From Durusdinium trenchii (Eukaryota > Sar > Dinophyceae > Suessiales > Symbiodiniaceae): a stretch of 64,000 bases of DNA. The position numbers were made by a program, and so were the translations under genes. The stretch spans positions 65,162 to 129,161 of the forward strand of contig CAXAMN010003847.1 in assembly GCA_963970005.1 (NCBI GenBank). Direction: 5' to 3'. Below are positions 11,650 through 22,133 of this stretch, piece after piece. Positions within the stretch are counted from its first letter, which is position 1; every line of letters starts with the position of its first letter. Under the pieces are notes generated by a model, which did no database searches, was not told the DNA's origin, and saw only the letters and a list, made by a program, of their open reading frames with translations.

Positions 11650-11797
11650 GTCGCTAGTTGCAGATCAGTGTATCCACCAGTCTGTTCGAAGCTGTTCGAA
11701 GTGGGTTTGGAGATTCATCCAGTCTTTGTGCATGTTCTGCGCACCCTTACCCTCCAAAAAACACACACCTGTGCAACTCTTGGTTCCGTTTTCGGAG
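11650..11797 (+). CDS. Candidate internal exon
   Basis: Acceptor TTCGTTTCTGCAG, donor GGAG|GTGAAC. 49 codons read VASCRSVYPPVCSKLFEVGL, then HPVFVHVLRTLTL. Phase 0 to 1. Confidence 0.38.
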
Positions 11798-12073
11798 GTG
11801 AACTTTACAGCAATCACCACCTTTGGGCATAGAACCTTGGGTATTAGACACATGAGATGGGCATGACTTTGATTGCCATGCTTGTGCCATGGGAGAAACC
11901 TGGATGGGCTCCAGGTTTGGATCTTCTTTCGCTCCCAATCCCCTCCCAAGATGCACACGCCGACCTCCCCGATTCGAATCTTCCCCAACTTCCAACGGCG
12001 ATATTTTCACATGATTTAATTTTATGGGTCGATTCACCCTTGGGATGAACGATTCTTTGCCAGACAAACCCAG

Positions 12074-12283
12074 GAGGAGAGTTTGCTCCGTGTGGCCTTG
12101 GAGCAACTCGGACGATGGACAGGGCGACCGGCAGACATCACTAAACGCTGTGCCAGCTGTGCATATTGGATTCACCAGAGCTGTCGGGCAGTTTCGACTG
12201 CCAGATGGACTTGTGTTAGCTGGATGCTTCCAGCTGTTAGATCACCAAAAGTGCAGGGTCATAGCACGGTATCAAACCCTTGA
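12074..12283 (+). CDS. Candidate exon with PHD-like Cys/His cluster
   Basis: After an AACCCAG acceptor the frame reads EESLLRVALEQLGRWTG, then CASCAYWIHQSC (C-x2-C-x4-H-x2-C) and WTCVSW, and ends at a stop at 12281-12283. The spacing with the aromatic before His recalls the second half of a PHD finger, a chromatin-reader domain. Only half the pattern is present, so the match is tentative. Confidence 0.38.
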   Translation, partial: EESLLRVALEQLGRWTGRPADITKRCASCAYWIHQSCRAVSTARWTCVSWMLPAVRSPKVQGHSTVSNP

Positions 12284-12545
12284 GTCCAGTGACCAGAGGC
12301 TGGCGAACAAAAGGGCCCCCTTTTTTGTGGCGGTTCTAGCGCATCAACCCATCTCTGTGTTTTACTAACTAGGATGACTTGATGATCAATATAACTAGCC
12401 GCTAGCCCGTCTTGGTTTTGCTCCAAATTGCACTCTTCCCTGCATCAATATCACGAAAGGTAGCCCTTTAGGGGATACCTTGAGTTTGACTTGCGAAGCA
12501 AGTGTCGGCGAGTCCGGGTCTAATAATTGATCATTCAATTCAACC

Positions 12546-12609
12546 ACCCCCCCCCCCCCCCCCATACCCCCCCCCCCTGGAATTGATTTTTCAATACAAA
12601 CCCCCCCCC
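12546..12609. repeat. Poly-C tracts
   Basis: Three C-runs separated by short A/T words, just before the ~190-bp tandem array. Exact lengths are likely unreliable in assembly. Confidence 0.9.
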
Positions 12610-12612
12610 TCT

Positions 12613-13548
12613 AAATTCAATTCTCCGCTGGAGAACGTCTTCGTGAGCCTCTCATGCTTTCAGGATAGTTGAAACCCTCTTGAACAGTCAGAAAGAGTGC
12701 ATATGAAATTCTAATTACGAAATGTGTTCTCGTTAAAATACCATTCTCTCCTGGAGACCGTCTTCGTAAGCCTCTCATGATTTCAGGATAGTTGAAACCC
12801 TCTTGAACATTCAGAAAGAGCGCATATTAAATTCTAATCACGACAGGTGTTCCCCGAAAGGATCGCAAGGTGTTCCCCGAGGGGAATACATACCTAGAGT
12901 TTATTTTGTAAAGCACGTCAATTCTCTCCTGGGGCCTCTTAATTCAATTCTCTCCTGGAGAACGTCTTCGTGAGCCTCTCATGATTTCAGGATAGTTGAA
13001 ACCCTCTTGAACATTCAGAAAGAGTGCATATGAAATTCTAATCACGAAAGGTGTTCCCCGAGGGTATATATACCTAGAGTTTTTTTTGTAAACCACGTCA
13101 ATTCTCTCCTGGGGAACGTCTTCGTGAGCCTCTATTCAATTCTCTCCTGGAGAACGTCTTCGTGAGCCTCTCATGATTTCAGGATAGTTGAAACCCTCTT
13201 GAACATTCAGAAAGAGTGCATATGAAATTCTAATCACGAAAGGTGTTCCCCGAGGGGATACATACCTAGAGTTTGTTTTGTGAACCACGTCAATTCTCTC
13301 CTGGGGAACGTCTTCGTGAGCCTCTTAATTCAATTCTCTCCTGGAGAACGTCTTCGTGAGAATCTCATGATTTCAGGATAGTTGAAACCCTCTTGAACAT
13401 TCAGACAAAGTGCATATGAAATTCTAATCACGAAAGGTGTTCCCGGAGGGGATACATACCTGGAGTTTGTTCTGTGAACCACGTCTATTCTCTCTTGGGG
13501 AACGTCTTCGTGAGTCTCTTCTGGTTTCAGGATAGTTTAAACCCTATG
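12613..13548. repeat. Tandem array with ~190-bp unit
   Basis: The unit begins AATTCAATTCTCTCCTGGAG, runs through GGATAGTTGAAACCCTCTTG and GAAAGGTGTTCCCCGAGG, and ends with a second copy of the CTCCTGGGGAACGTCTTCGT phrase. Starts are near 12613, 12741 (short), 12949, 13135 and 13327. The array lies between candidate exons, so it may be intronic. Confidence 0.85.
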
Positions 13549-13705
13549 ATGCTCCGATTCCATGCTCAACGATGATCTGAGCCATGGGGCGAGGTTGTTT
13601 CCCTAAGAACCTTTCTGAACATTTCGAACATTGCATTTTTGTTCCTGCCTCTCGCGTTCTCTTCTCTTCCCGCTGTCCTACCTTTCGTGTCTCCCTCGTC
13701 TCAAG

Positions 13706-13795
13706 TCAGACTTTTGGCGGTGGACGTGGACCCAAAGACTCTACAAGAAGATTGTCAAGAGGCCCAAACCTTCATCCATATTTCTTCAACAAAGG
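13706..13795 (+). CDS. Candidate exon of a 3' gene end (1)
   Basis: A long C/T tract precedes the acceptor CTCAAG. Frame: RLLAVDVDPKTLQEDCQEAQ, then TFIHISSTK, leaving at G|GTAAAC in phase 1. The next exon at 14055 starts in the matching phase. Confidence 0.42.
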
Positions 13796-14054
13796 GTAAA
13801 CGGCACACCCTTCCAGGTTCGACAACATATCGACTTGAAATCGATTTGCGGGATGGACTACCTCGTTCGAACATGTTTTAACAATCCTGTGGAACCCCGC
13901 ACAGTTTGGCATTTGGAACATGGTTGTCCTTTCAACGCCATGCCATCTTGGTGTCTTTGGTGACTAAGAACTTGACCACCAGCACCACTGTGTTTTGTTT
14001 TTTTGTTTTTCCCCTTGGAGAGTCCCAATTGCCCCCCCCTGGCCTTTGCTTGAG

Positions 14055-14119
14055 CCGATGTACCGCTGTGGATCGAATGGACTGCCGTGTCCTTCACCTC
14101 CGAAGACGCTCCGCTCCAG
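14055..14119 (+). CDS. Candidate exon of a 3' gene end (2)
   Basis: Joined in phase to 13795, it reads A-DVPLWIEWTAVSFTSED-APLQ before GTTCGT. An alternative donor at 14155 (CAC|GTGAGC) would lengthen it. Confidence 0.42.
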
Positions 14120-14440
14120 GTTCGTGTTCCATCCCTCCCGAAGACGCTTTGCACGTGAGCTGGTGGTCTTCCGGGAGTGAGGAGCACCCAGAGGGGAGGC
14201 CGAGGAGGCTTTTGTGTGGACCAGAATGGGAGGCCCTGGTGGGAGGGGCTGAGCCGAAGCCGTCCCCTCAAATCGCCTGACCAATGCGTTTTCATGGTGA
14301 GGGGCTGTGGAGGGACGACTCACAGCGAGATCGAACGGTCCGAAATGAAGGATAGAACTGATAGAGCGATGTCCAGCACATGCTGCATGCAGATGGACTC
14401 TTTGAACCTCGCTTCTTCATTCATATTTTTTTTTTCGCAG

Positions 14441-14482
14441 CATAACCGCATTCATGTGGTGCTTCAAAGTGACCCGGACTGA
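14441..14482 (+). CDS. Candidate terminal exon
   Basis: Very strong acceptor (ten T then CGCAG). Phase 0 from 14119 gives HNRIHVVLQSDPD then TGA. A rival exon at 14588-14681 fits the longer form of the previous exon. Confidence 0.4.
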   Translation, partial: HNRIHVVLQSDPD

Positions 14483-14587
14483 GATCGCAGGTTGAGGTCA
14501 CTGAAGCCTCTTTTGAGAACCACTGGCTGGGACCCTCCTGTTTGATCACGAACTGAAAAAGCTGAAGCTGGTAATTCGTTCTTGCAG

Positions 14588-14681
14588 CACTGTTACAGCC
14601 AATTCCAACGTCAACCAGCTCACCCTAGGCAGCGGGTACCACTGCTTATTTGGGTCTCCATCCGTGCGAGGTGCAGTGTAG
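14588..14681 (+). CDS. Candidate alternative terminal exon
   Basis: Acceptor TTCGTTCTTGCAG, frame TVTANSNVNQLTLGSGYHC, then LFGSPSVRGAV and TAG. Phase 2 matches the alternative donor at 14155. Confidence 0.33.
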
Positions 14682-14770
14682 AGCCAGAGGCTCTGGAGCG
14701 TCGGGCAGAGCTGCTGCCCAGGCCAGGAGCCTAGTTGTATGGTGACTGTTTATGAATGAAGCTCCCCTAA

Positions 14771-15116
14771 TATAGACTGTTGATTTATAAAGACCCCCCC
14801 GGACATGGATGCGTGTACTCAGTGTACTTGCAGACCATCTGGCACGCCTACACCATCCCTTGTCGTGTTGTACGACGGGTACGGGTAGGACCCCCGGACA
14901 TGGATAGTCAAACCTCTTCATCACCACCCGAGCGGACAATCCCACGCATTCCCCTGTTGGGAAAGTCACGCCACACTGCCGACGCTCATGGACGGACTGC
15001 GCAAAAGAAGCTAAAGAAGTGAGACCCGAAGCAACAACCACCACATAGCAAGTCCTCAACATATGTGGAGGTCAAACCTCTTCATATGTGGAGTTTTATT
15101 CATCAACAGTCTATAT
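14771..15116. mobile_element. Inverted-repeat element (MITE-like), ~345 bp
   Basis: Left end TATAGACTGTTGATTTATA and right end TATTCATCAACAGTCTATA are inverted copies with about two mismatches. Flanks are AT-rich, so a TA target duplication is possible. The inside carries two copies of CCCCCGGACATGGAT and a CATATGTGGAG word pair. Confidence 0.6.
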
Positions 15117-15280
15117 ACATTACTATTCCCTATGAAGCATGTGTCCGGGCTGTCTTTAAGATTTTTCTGCCCGCGAAATCAGGCAGCACGTTGTGCTCCG
15201 TCATGAAATGAACTGCAATGAAGCCCAGCTACCAGCCCCTATCAGGATGGTTCTACATTCACGTTTCCATATGGGGTCAG

Positions 15281-15461
15281 GATGGTTCTACATCTCCAGA
15301 TGGGGGGTTTTGCTACGCAACAGTCAACATTCAAAGATCCGATCCCTTCATGGCTGTGGGGATCGACAGACGGGCGTCACGATCCACCTGGGACCCGCCT
15401 TCCGGAATCACACAGATGGACGGAGCAGCCGGTTGGCCTTCCGAATCACCTGGAACGGGAG
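15281..15461 (+). CDS. Candidate exon
   Basis: Acceptor GGGGTCAG|G. Frame: DGSTSPDGGFCYATVNI, then DPFMAVGIDRRASRS and MDGAAGWPSESPGTG, leaving at G|GTGAAG in phase 1. The words ATCAGGATGGTTCTACAT and GTCAGGATGGTTCTACAT show a short duplication over the 5' end. Confidence 0.4.
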
Positions 15462-16035
15462 GTGAAGAAGAGAAGAAGGGCACAGAAGACGGGAGGTGAA
15501 CATGTTTTGTTTGATGTTTGTTTGGGCATGCTTGGGACCTTGGTTTGATTGGGGGACGCCAGGGTTGGAGAAAACGCCAGGTAAAGACATGCTACTATGA
15601 AACCTTCTAAGTGAGACCTTCTAAGTGAGAGATCTCATTAAAAAAAACAGATCAATTCAAAGGACAATGAAGGATGGCAACAGAATCCAACGTTATGAAC
15701 GGTGTCAATTATATATATATATATGTATTCGAGATCTTTACTTATGACACAGATACATGAAAGGAGAGATATCGTGGACGGGGGAGACTCAGAAGACCAT
15801 AGTAAGGGAGCATTGACCTAGATTTGGTGCGTGAGCGATAGCCACCTAGACTGGTGGCCTGAAAAAGGGACGGCAAGGAATTGAAGCATCAGATGGTCTT
15901 GCACCATTGCTCGAATGAAGTGAGGGTGTGAGTGGAAGAAACCGTGAGTTCCACAGTTCCACACCGATAAGGTCCGAGAAGTGTCATCACAGGACAACAC
16001 CAAGAAGAAAATTAGTTGTTCAAGTACCGTGGAAG

Positions 16036-16106
16036 GAAGAGCCGAAAGGAGAAGGAAAAGGAAAAGGAAAGATTGAAAGGAAAGGAACGGAAAGGAAAAG
16101 GGCAAG
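16036..16106. repeat. Purine-rich AAGG tract
   Basis: GAAAGGAGAAGGAAAAGG-type sequence, almost all A/G. Confidence 0.85.
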
Positions 16107-16380
16107 AGCAAGAAAGGCAAGAGTGTTAGTGGTGGAAAAGACCTGGAGTGGGCCCCAGCGTGATGGAGCGCGATGGAGAAGGCAAAAGCCAATGCAGCGA
16201 GGAAGAGGGAGCAGTCTTGGCTGTTGGGGTGCCTGAGGCAGGCAAGGGCCTGAGGCAGGCAAGTCGAGTCAGGACGAACACCACTGTTTGAAGTCTCCGT
16301 TGGGCACGGGTGACCACTCGCCTTTGGAGTATGCTTGTTTGAGTCCGGCAATCTACACCATCTCACTCACTTGATCCTAG

Positions 16381-16499
16381 GCTTGGAGACACCTGCGGGC
16401 GAATTTGCACGAGTTCATTGCAATTCGGCCAGACGTGCTGCCACTACATCCGAACCTAGTGACTGCTGGAATGAAGGCTGTCGACGCTTCCAATGAATG
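16381..16499 (+). CDS. Multi-exon gene at 16.4-19.1 kb, exon a
   Basis: Acceptor GATCCTAG|G, donor AATG|GTGAGT. Frame AWRHLRANLHEFIAIRPDVL, then NLVTAGMKAVDASNE, phase 0 to 2. The product is not recognised. The link to exon b does not close exactly in phase, so a small exon or a different acceptor near 16634 may be involved. Confidence 0.48.
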
Positions 16500-16611
16500 G
16501 TGAGTGGTTTGCCTTGATTTCCACTACTGCGCTGGATGCGCCAGGCCAATTTGCCTCCGATTGGCAAAGCTGAGCAGGAACCACGAATTGGCAGGAACCA
16601 CAAATGCTTAG

Positions 16612-16862
16612 GTCGTGCTGTTATGTCCGCTGAGCTTTTCTGCTCCAGAAAAGATGTTTATTTCTACGCTCCAGAGTCTGGTGAACGCACTTACGAAGAC
16701 ACTGGCTTTGCAAGGGATTGGGATCTGGGGCAACGAGCCGTGGGATTTCTTTTCCGCCCGCGAGCCTGTGAATCTTGAAGAGGCAGACTCAGAGCTGGAT
16801 CCTGAGTTGCTTGCCGAACATTGGGCCCAAATGTCCGTACCTTCAGCAGGGCTGAGTCAAAG
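16612..16862 (+). CDS. Multi-exon gene at 16.4-19.1 kb, exon b
   Basis: The acceptor may be CTTAG at 16611 or a later one. Frame: ISTLQSLVNALTKTLALQG, then GNEPWDFFSAREPVNLEEAD and PELLAEHWAQMSVP, leaving at CAAAG|GTGAAA in phase 2. The acidic-helical composition looks like real protein. Confidence 0.5.
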
Positions 16863-16913
16863 GTGAAATGAAAAGGGTGAAAGGTTATCCACTCACTCAC
16901 CACAGGGAGAATG

Positions 16914-17012
16914 AACAAGGACGCTACCAGGAGCAAAGGGCATCGCTACTAGGAACAAGAAGCTACTAGGGGCTCCTGGCCTTACTCCTAGGAGCAAGGA
17001 CGCTACCAGGAA
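16914..17012 (+). repeat. ACTAGTAG modular repeat, copy 3
   Basis: Five modules, CTACCAGGAG variants included. It lies in the proposed intron 16863-17243. Confidence 0.85.
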
Positions 17013-17243
17013 CACCCTCTGCAGTATTTCATCCGAGTTCATCCCGTAGGATTCAGGGTACAGAGGTAGGCTACCCCCAGTCTTTATCCCCCCCAGTCCC
17101 CCAAATCCAGCGTTTTGTTTGAATGAGCCACAAATCACAGCCGCGTGGCTTTGTTAGGGAGGTGGTATTCTTTTCAGGGGATGCAGACACAGACACAGAT
17201 CTCCGAACCGCTTCGTCATGTCATGTAAGCCGAGCGGCTGGAG

Positions 17244-17335
17244 GATGCTGGAAACGCTTCGAAGCCACAGCTCCATCCGTGACGTGCAATTGGAGCCCGG
17301 GCTCTTGGACAGATGGGATGGGGTGCCATTCTTGG
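17244..17335 (+). CDS. Multi-exon gene at 16.4-19.1 kb, exon c
   Basis: Starts after GGCTGGAG|G in the phase left by exon b. Frame: MLETLRSHSSIRDVQLEPG, then LLDRWDGVPFL, leaving at TTGG|GTGAGA. The intervening intron holds ACTAGTAG repeat copy 3. Confidence 0.48.
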
Positions 17336-18085
17336 GTGAGACGCCTTGGCCTGGCTTTGACATATGGGTGAACCCGTAGAAACAAGTGCATCGCTAGTAG
17401 TAAAGTGAACCCCGCTCTGGGGAAGACTTTCTGTCCGATTCCTGGACAGCAAATCTAGTCGCGGAAGGGTGCCCAAAATCGTTCGATCGGAGAACAACTT
17501 GGTCTAACCTTGCAAGTGGGTCAGTGAATGAAACCGTTCTGTTCCCCCCAAGGAGGCTAGCTGATTCGGGAATTTGCCCAATTTCTCCTGTGTCACCATG
17601 GTTCATCCGTTAGGCCACTGGAATTTACCGTTTTAAAGGCGCCCTCTTCTCTTCTTCAACTTTATGATGCCAACACCGTATGATGGCCAGCTCTTACAGC
17701 TTCAGTCACTCCTTGCTGCAAAGCACGATGAAGGTCTCTGAAGGCCCCCTGCAAACAAGATACAATACGTTATATATTTAATATATAACATATTCATGCA
17801 GCATATACAGTACTTTTCCTATCTCTAGACATAAACTGATTGTTTGTCTATAGCTACCTTTCTTGAACCCTCTCTATTTCCAAGAAATGTGACCCCAATG
17901 CAGAGACTCTGGATGCCGCAGTGGACACTCGGAGATAAGCCACTATAGTAACCAATAGTGTCCCGAGGTTTTCTGGCATCCCTTGCCGTATCAAACGGAG
18001 CCTTTGTCCTTCTGGCATCCTTTGAAAACGCGCTTTCCTTGCTTTCCTGCTGCTGATTTTTGTGTTTTGGGGTCCTTTTCTGTAG

Positions 18086-18251
18086 GCGTCCAAGACCTTG
18101 CTCTAAGACCATGCTCGCTTGCAAGGTTCGGTGGCACTTTTGCCCGGCCCAAGCAGAAGGTCGGTCGCCTCGGGAGCAGAAGGTCGCCTACTATGCGTCC
18201 AAGTTGTTTCGGCGTTTGTGGTTTGACCTGGAACGATTCACGTCAGCTCTT
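18086..18251 (+). CDS. Multi-exon gene at 16.4-19.1 kb, possible exon d
   Basis: After TTTTCTGTAG. The best frame reads MLACKVRWHFCPAQAEG, then EQKVAYYASKLFRRLWFDLE and RFTSAL, and can leave at CTT|GTGTGA in phase 0, which fits exon e. A competing frame (ARPKQKVGRLGSRRSP) is also open. Confidence 0.35.
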
Positions 18252-18681
18252 GTGTGAGCCCTGGACCTATTCTGAACAGCTCTTAGTAACGTGTATCTGA
18301 GACTCCTGTGGGGAGTAGGATCCTGGATGTTCTTTGTCCCGCCGATGATGCGCTTGAGTTGATTTTGGGGCTGACAGACTATATAATCGTTTCTCTTGTG
18401 TTATGAGCGATCACACGTTGGACATGCTCCGCTTTCGGGTGAGTGAATTTGGCTGAAAGATCTGAAAGGTCGGCGCCGGTCTGGTCAACTCGTATGGTAC
18501 AATGGTACTTTCCAGGCTCATGAACCCTCATATGGAGAGATCGGGCCCTTATATGGAGGGACAAAGGGCTGTTTGGAGCGTCCGAGTTTTTTTGCAGTGG
18601 TCTGAGAATTTCTGAGAGAATGTCGTGATCCACCAAGCAACTCTTGTTTCGCTCACCTTCAGCGCTTTGTTTCTTTTAAAG

Positions 18682-18780
18682 GAGAAGAGCTTCGTTGTCT
18701 TGGATGAAGATGTGCTGAAAGTGGCCCCTGCCAAAGAGCAGATGAAGGCGGGCACAAGTTCATTTCCCTCGATGGATTTG
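18682..18780 (+). CDS. Multi-exon gene at 16.4-19.1 kb, exon e
   Basis: Acceptor TTCTTTTAAAG|G, donor TTTG|GTGAGT. 33 codons, EKSFVVLDEDVLKVAPAKEQ then GTSSFPSMDL, phase 0 to 0. Joins cleanly to the terminal exon. Confidence 0.5.
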
Positions 18781-18976
18781 GTGAGTTTGGTGTCTGCGTT
18801 CGAAGACCTGCGTTTTCTCCCTGTGAAACCATCAAAAAGAAGAATGATTTGATCTGATCAAAGCAACAGCAACTTGAGAAGGTTTCATTTAGGTTGCTTC
18901 CGAGCATGAAACCCCTGTTCCTGGCTGTTTTGGGCGCGGACACCTCGTGCAGACACCTCGTGCTGCGTGTTTGCAG

Positions 18977-19066
18977 GCCGCTGCTCGGGGCAAGGCCACG
19001 TTCCGGGGCTTCCAGAAGGGCTTCTTGAACAAGGTGGGCCGCGTGAAGGTGAACCTGGCACGGTAG
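18977..19066 (+). CDS. Multi-exon gene at 16.4-19.1 kb, terminal exon f
   Basis: Acceptor GTGTTTGCAG|G, intron 196 bp. Reads AAARGKATFRGFQKGFLNK, then VGRVKVNLAR and TAG. A C-terminal G-F-Q-K-G-F-L-type tail occurs, as I recall, in many dinoflagellate proteins of mixed function, so it does not name the protein. Confidence 0.5.
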   Translation, partial: AAARGKATFRGFQKGFLNKVGRVKVNLAR

Positions 19067-19568
19067 AGAAGAACAGGAGAGTTCCAAGAAAGACAGGGTA
19101 CATTTACATACATTTATCAGGACTGCCCAGTTCGGTTATTTGTGTGTTCTGGGGGGGTGTCAAAAACAACAGGGGAACTCTGCGACTTCAAGGGGACAAG
19201 GTTGGGGATGCGGTTGAAGTTGAAGGTTTGAGGGGACTTGTTTACTTAAGTCTGGCTTGATCCGTCTTTGGTGTTTGAGGAGTTGCTCTGAAGGGGGGGT
19301 CAAGAAACAACAGCTGGGCTGCAGTCTTTGTTTGTAGGATATGGTAGGTTCTTATGGACAGTCGTCGTCGTCGTCGTTCTTGATCAGAAGGATCTCATGT
19401 GTTCCATTTCCCAAAGCCATCCAAACTGGACTGTCATTTGAGTCAATTGAGTTGTTTGCTCCTTTTCAGCCTTTTGTCACGCCTTCGTTTCTGGTCTTTC
19501 ACAAGATGTCTTCCGCAGGATTTCGCATTTTTCTTTAATTATTTTTTGAATGCGTATACGCATACGTA

Positions 19569-19650
19569 CGTACATGCATGCATGCATGCATGCATGCATG
19601 CATGAAGGCAAGTATCCATCCATCCATCCATCCATCCATGGATGCATGCA
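19569..19650. repeat. CATG/CATC microsatellite
   Basis: (CATG)n followed by (CATC)n and GCATGCATGCGTGCG. Confidence 0.95.
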
Positions 19651-19945
19651 TGCGTGCGTTTCCTTGCGTTGGGCTACGTTGCGTTACGTTACGTTACATG
19701 CATGGTACCCGCCCAAAAAACACCTTAGAAATTGAGATCATTTGAGTAGAGTGCGCATTTGCGAATTAGATTCATTACGTACACTTTCTCGGAGGCGCTT
19801 GGAGAGCCCAGAGTCGAGAGGAAGTCCAGAGAGTCAGAACCTATCGGAAAACAGACAGGGATTTGTGCGAGACATTGCGACGTCGTACCCGTATCCCAGC
19901 AGGTCAAACTTATGGAGGCTTCATACAAAAGATGGTAAATATTGA

Positions 19946-20026
19946 TTAGGAACAAGAAACTGCTAGGGCCCCTGGCCTTACTACTAGGAGCAAGGACGCT
20001 ACTAGGGGCTGGCATCGCTACTAGCA
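19946..20026 (+). repeat. ACTAGTAG modular repeat, copy 4
   Basis: AGGAACAAGAAACTGCTAGG followed by the AAGGACGCTACTAGGGGC module. Confidence 0.8.
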
Positions 20027-20537
20027 TTCTTACTAATTGACTCACTGAGTTCTACTTGGTTGGACCGGACCGGCTTCTTCGTTGGACCTGTCCATCGCGA
20101 CGTCGGTTCCGGACCGTCTTCCGACGGAAGTGACGAGGACACGGGCAGCCGCAGAGAGGAGACGACCAGCGCTGCTGCTCGGGAAGTGACTTGGTCGCTT
20201 TTCATTTAGCTGGAAAGGAGGCAGAATCGACCGATGATGATTGTTTTTTTATTTCTTATCATCCGAGGTGTTGGTGAGCCGGAGTGTAACTCGACAGTTT
20301 TCGCTAAGCTTTTCTAGGTTTTTACAAGTGATCAAGTGGGGTTTGACGGCGTTCGGATGCAGGGGTTGTTACACTCCTCCAGACTAACATGATAGTGACC
20401 ACCTTGTATAAAAGAAGTGCGTATAAAGAAGAGCTTATTCCCGAGTCTCTTGGAAGGGGCTTGCTATGTTGTGGTTGCCTCAAACTATGGGCGGCCGTAT
20501 GCCATATTATGTATAGTCCTATCATATCGTCGTGTAG

Positions 20538-20765
20538 GAAATGGACGTTGGGGAGCCCTTCCCGAGTGTTGAAGGAAATTATGCCGACGATCCATTCAAA
20601 GCAAGACAAAGGCCCAAATGGATCATGACGAAGAGATCTCATTTCGATATTGCAACAAACACAACGATTCCACAGGGCCGGTTTGATGTTGAAAATAAGA
20701 GTAGAACAGTTTCCTCGCAAGAGTCCCCATTGTCCCCTTCCGCTTTCCTGTTTGCAACTTTTTAA
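20538..20765 (+). CDS. Candidate exon
   Basis: After TCGTGTAG|G the frame EMDVGEPFPSVEGNYADD, then RPKWIMTKRSHFDIATN, runs to TAA at 20765. The minus strand is also open across 20322-20912 (196 codons), so strand is not certain. Confidence 0.33.
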   Translation, partial: EMDVGEPFPSVEGNYADDPFKARQRPKWIMTKRSHFDIATNTTIPQGRFDVENKSRTVSSQESPLSPSAFLFATF

Positions 20766-20972
20766 ACGTAAGTCACAAAAGAACCTTGGAGAATGCAGTT
20801 TTCCAAGCGGATCTTCATGTGGAACCCGTCCAGTCGACTCGTTCAACGTCCATCGACCCAAACTCGGGTTCCACCCGAAGAATTCAATGCGATCGCGGAC
20901 GATCATATCCACGAATGAGCAACTCCTTGAAGAACATTAGAAGTTATGTTCTTCTATTTTTTGGGTGAACAG

Positions 20973-21183
20973 GAAGGTGAACAAAGGGGAGCCCAGTGAT
21001 CACCGAGGCGAGCGATCTGCGCCAAACCTCGGTCTCGGCCGTTCCACCGGATGCGCCGCCCGGGGTTCCCGGGGCGGAAGACGCCGTGCACGTGCAAGTC
21101 GTTTTCGTAGAGCTGGTGGAGGTGTTGGTAGAGGCTTCACGGCCTCCAATCTTCTGTGGAGATGTTGGACTTCAAAGTTGATG
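20973..21183 (+). CDS. Candidate exon, Arg/Gly-rich reading
   Basis: Acceptor TTTTTTGGGTGAACAG|G, donor TTGATG|GTATGC. This frame reads ARGSRGGRRRARASRFRRAG, an RG-rich composition seen in RNA-binding tails. Another frame (SDLRQTSVSAVPPDAPPG) is equally open, so the reading is uncertain. Confidence 0.33.
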
Positions 21184-21557
21184 GTATGCCTGGTAGAGGT
21201 TGCTGGTAGATCTTCTTCCTGACATTTGTGCGAACATCATGAAGTCAAGTTACTTCAGTGTGAACTTTAGTGAAACATGCCTCTCAAGCAAAATGAGTTC
21301 CTCATAGTTCCTCTAGCAGTTCAGACAAGTGCCTGAGAAAACGGAGACGCACACATCTCTCTAGATGTCCCTTGAGAGCAATAGGTCTATATAGTCGAAA
21401 GGGTTGCAAGAATGAGCTAAACTACTACTCCGAAACCACTGGGTTTTGTACGGCAGTTCCATGCAGTTCGCTATTTTAATCGTTCACCGCCGAAAGCCAC
21501 GACTGGCCCCTCCATCTTGTGACATCAAGTGGCCAGTTTAGAATTTATATATGGTTT

Positions 21558-21634
21558 CTAATAGCTTCTTGTTACTAAGGCACTTGTTACTAGTAGCGAT
21601 GCACTTGTTCCTAGTAGCTTATTGTTTCTAATAA
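21558..21634 (-). repeat. ACTAGTAG modular repeat, copy 5
   Basis: Minus orientation: TAGCTTCTTGTTACTA modules with CACTTGTTACTAGTAGCGATG. Confidence 0.8.
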
Positions 21635-22133
21635 GCCATGTTGAGGCAGTCCTCTGATATGATAATATGGCAGTCCTCTATGAAGTGTATGAAGGATGTT
21701 CCTGAACCGTGATACAAAATATCGTGTCATCGGGTGGTATTCCAGGTTGGTCAAAGGGACAGCAGTGGTTCTAGATCCAGGGTTACCCCCAAAGACCTGT
21801 ACCGAAGACTCATGCATTTTCCCGTAGACTTCAAGGGGTCGCATAAAGCAGAACTTGACACCTGCCATTCTGGTCGTCAGGGTCTTCCTTTTGCTCCAGC
21901 CTCTTTTGTTAAAGACCTTTGCAGTGGCTAACTGCAGGAGCCTGCGAATTCATCCCCCAGCTTAGTACTTCCAGCGTACTAAACATTTCTCACTTCGATT
22001 TCTTGAAGCCGGTCCCGTGTGGACTCTGGTGCGGGGGACCGGGCAGCGCCTATGTCTGCCAGGGACCTTAGGAGTCGCCTTAAGCCTCTCAATACTGGTG
22101 ATCCTAGAGACGGTCACTGAGGCCGGTGAGTAG

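Larger units (their letters stand above)
19067..20537. other. No confident gene
   Basis: Microsatellite at 19569 and repeat copy 4. A Ser/Asp/Arg-rich frame at 20075-20209 (GSDEDTGSRREETTSAA) is possible coding but unsupported at its 5' side. Confidence 0.5.

Noticed and set aside
20322-20912. 196-codon minus-strand ORF
   Set aside because: Competes with a + strand frame with better borders. No motif. Kept only as a note in that feature.
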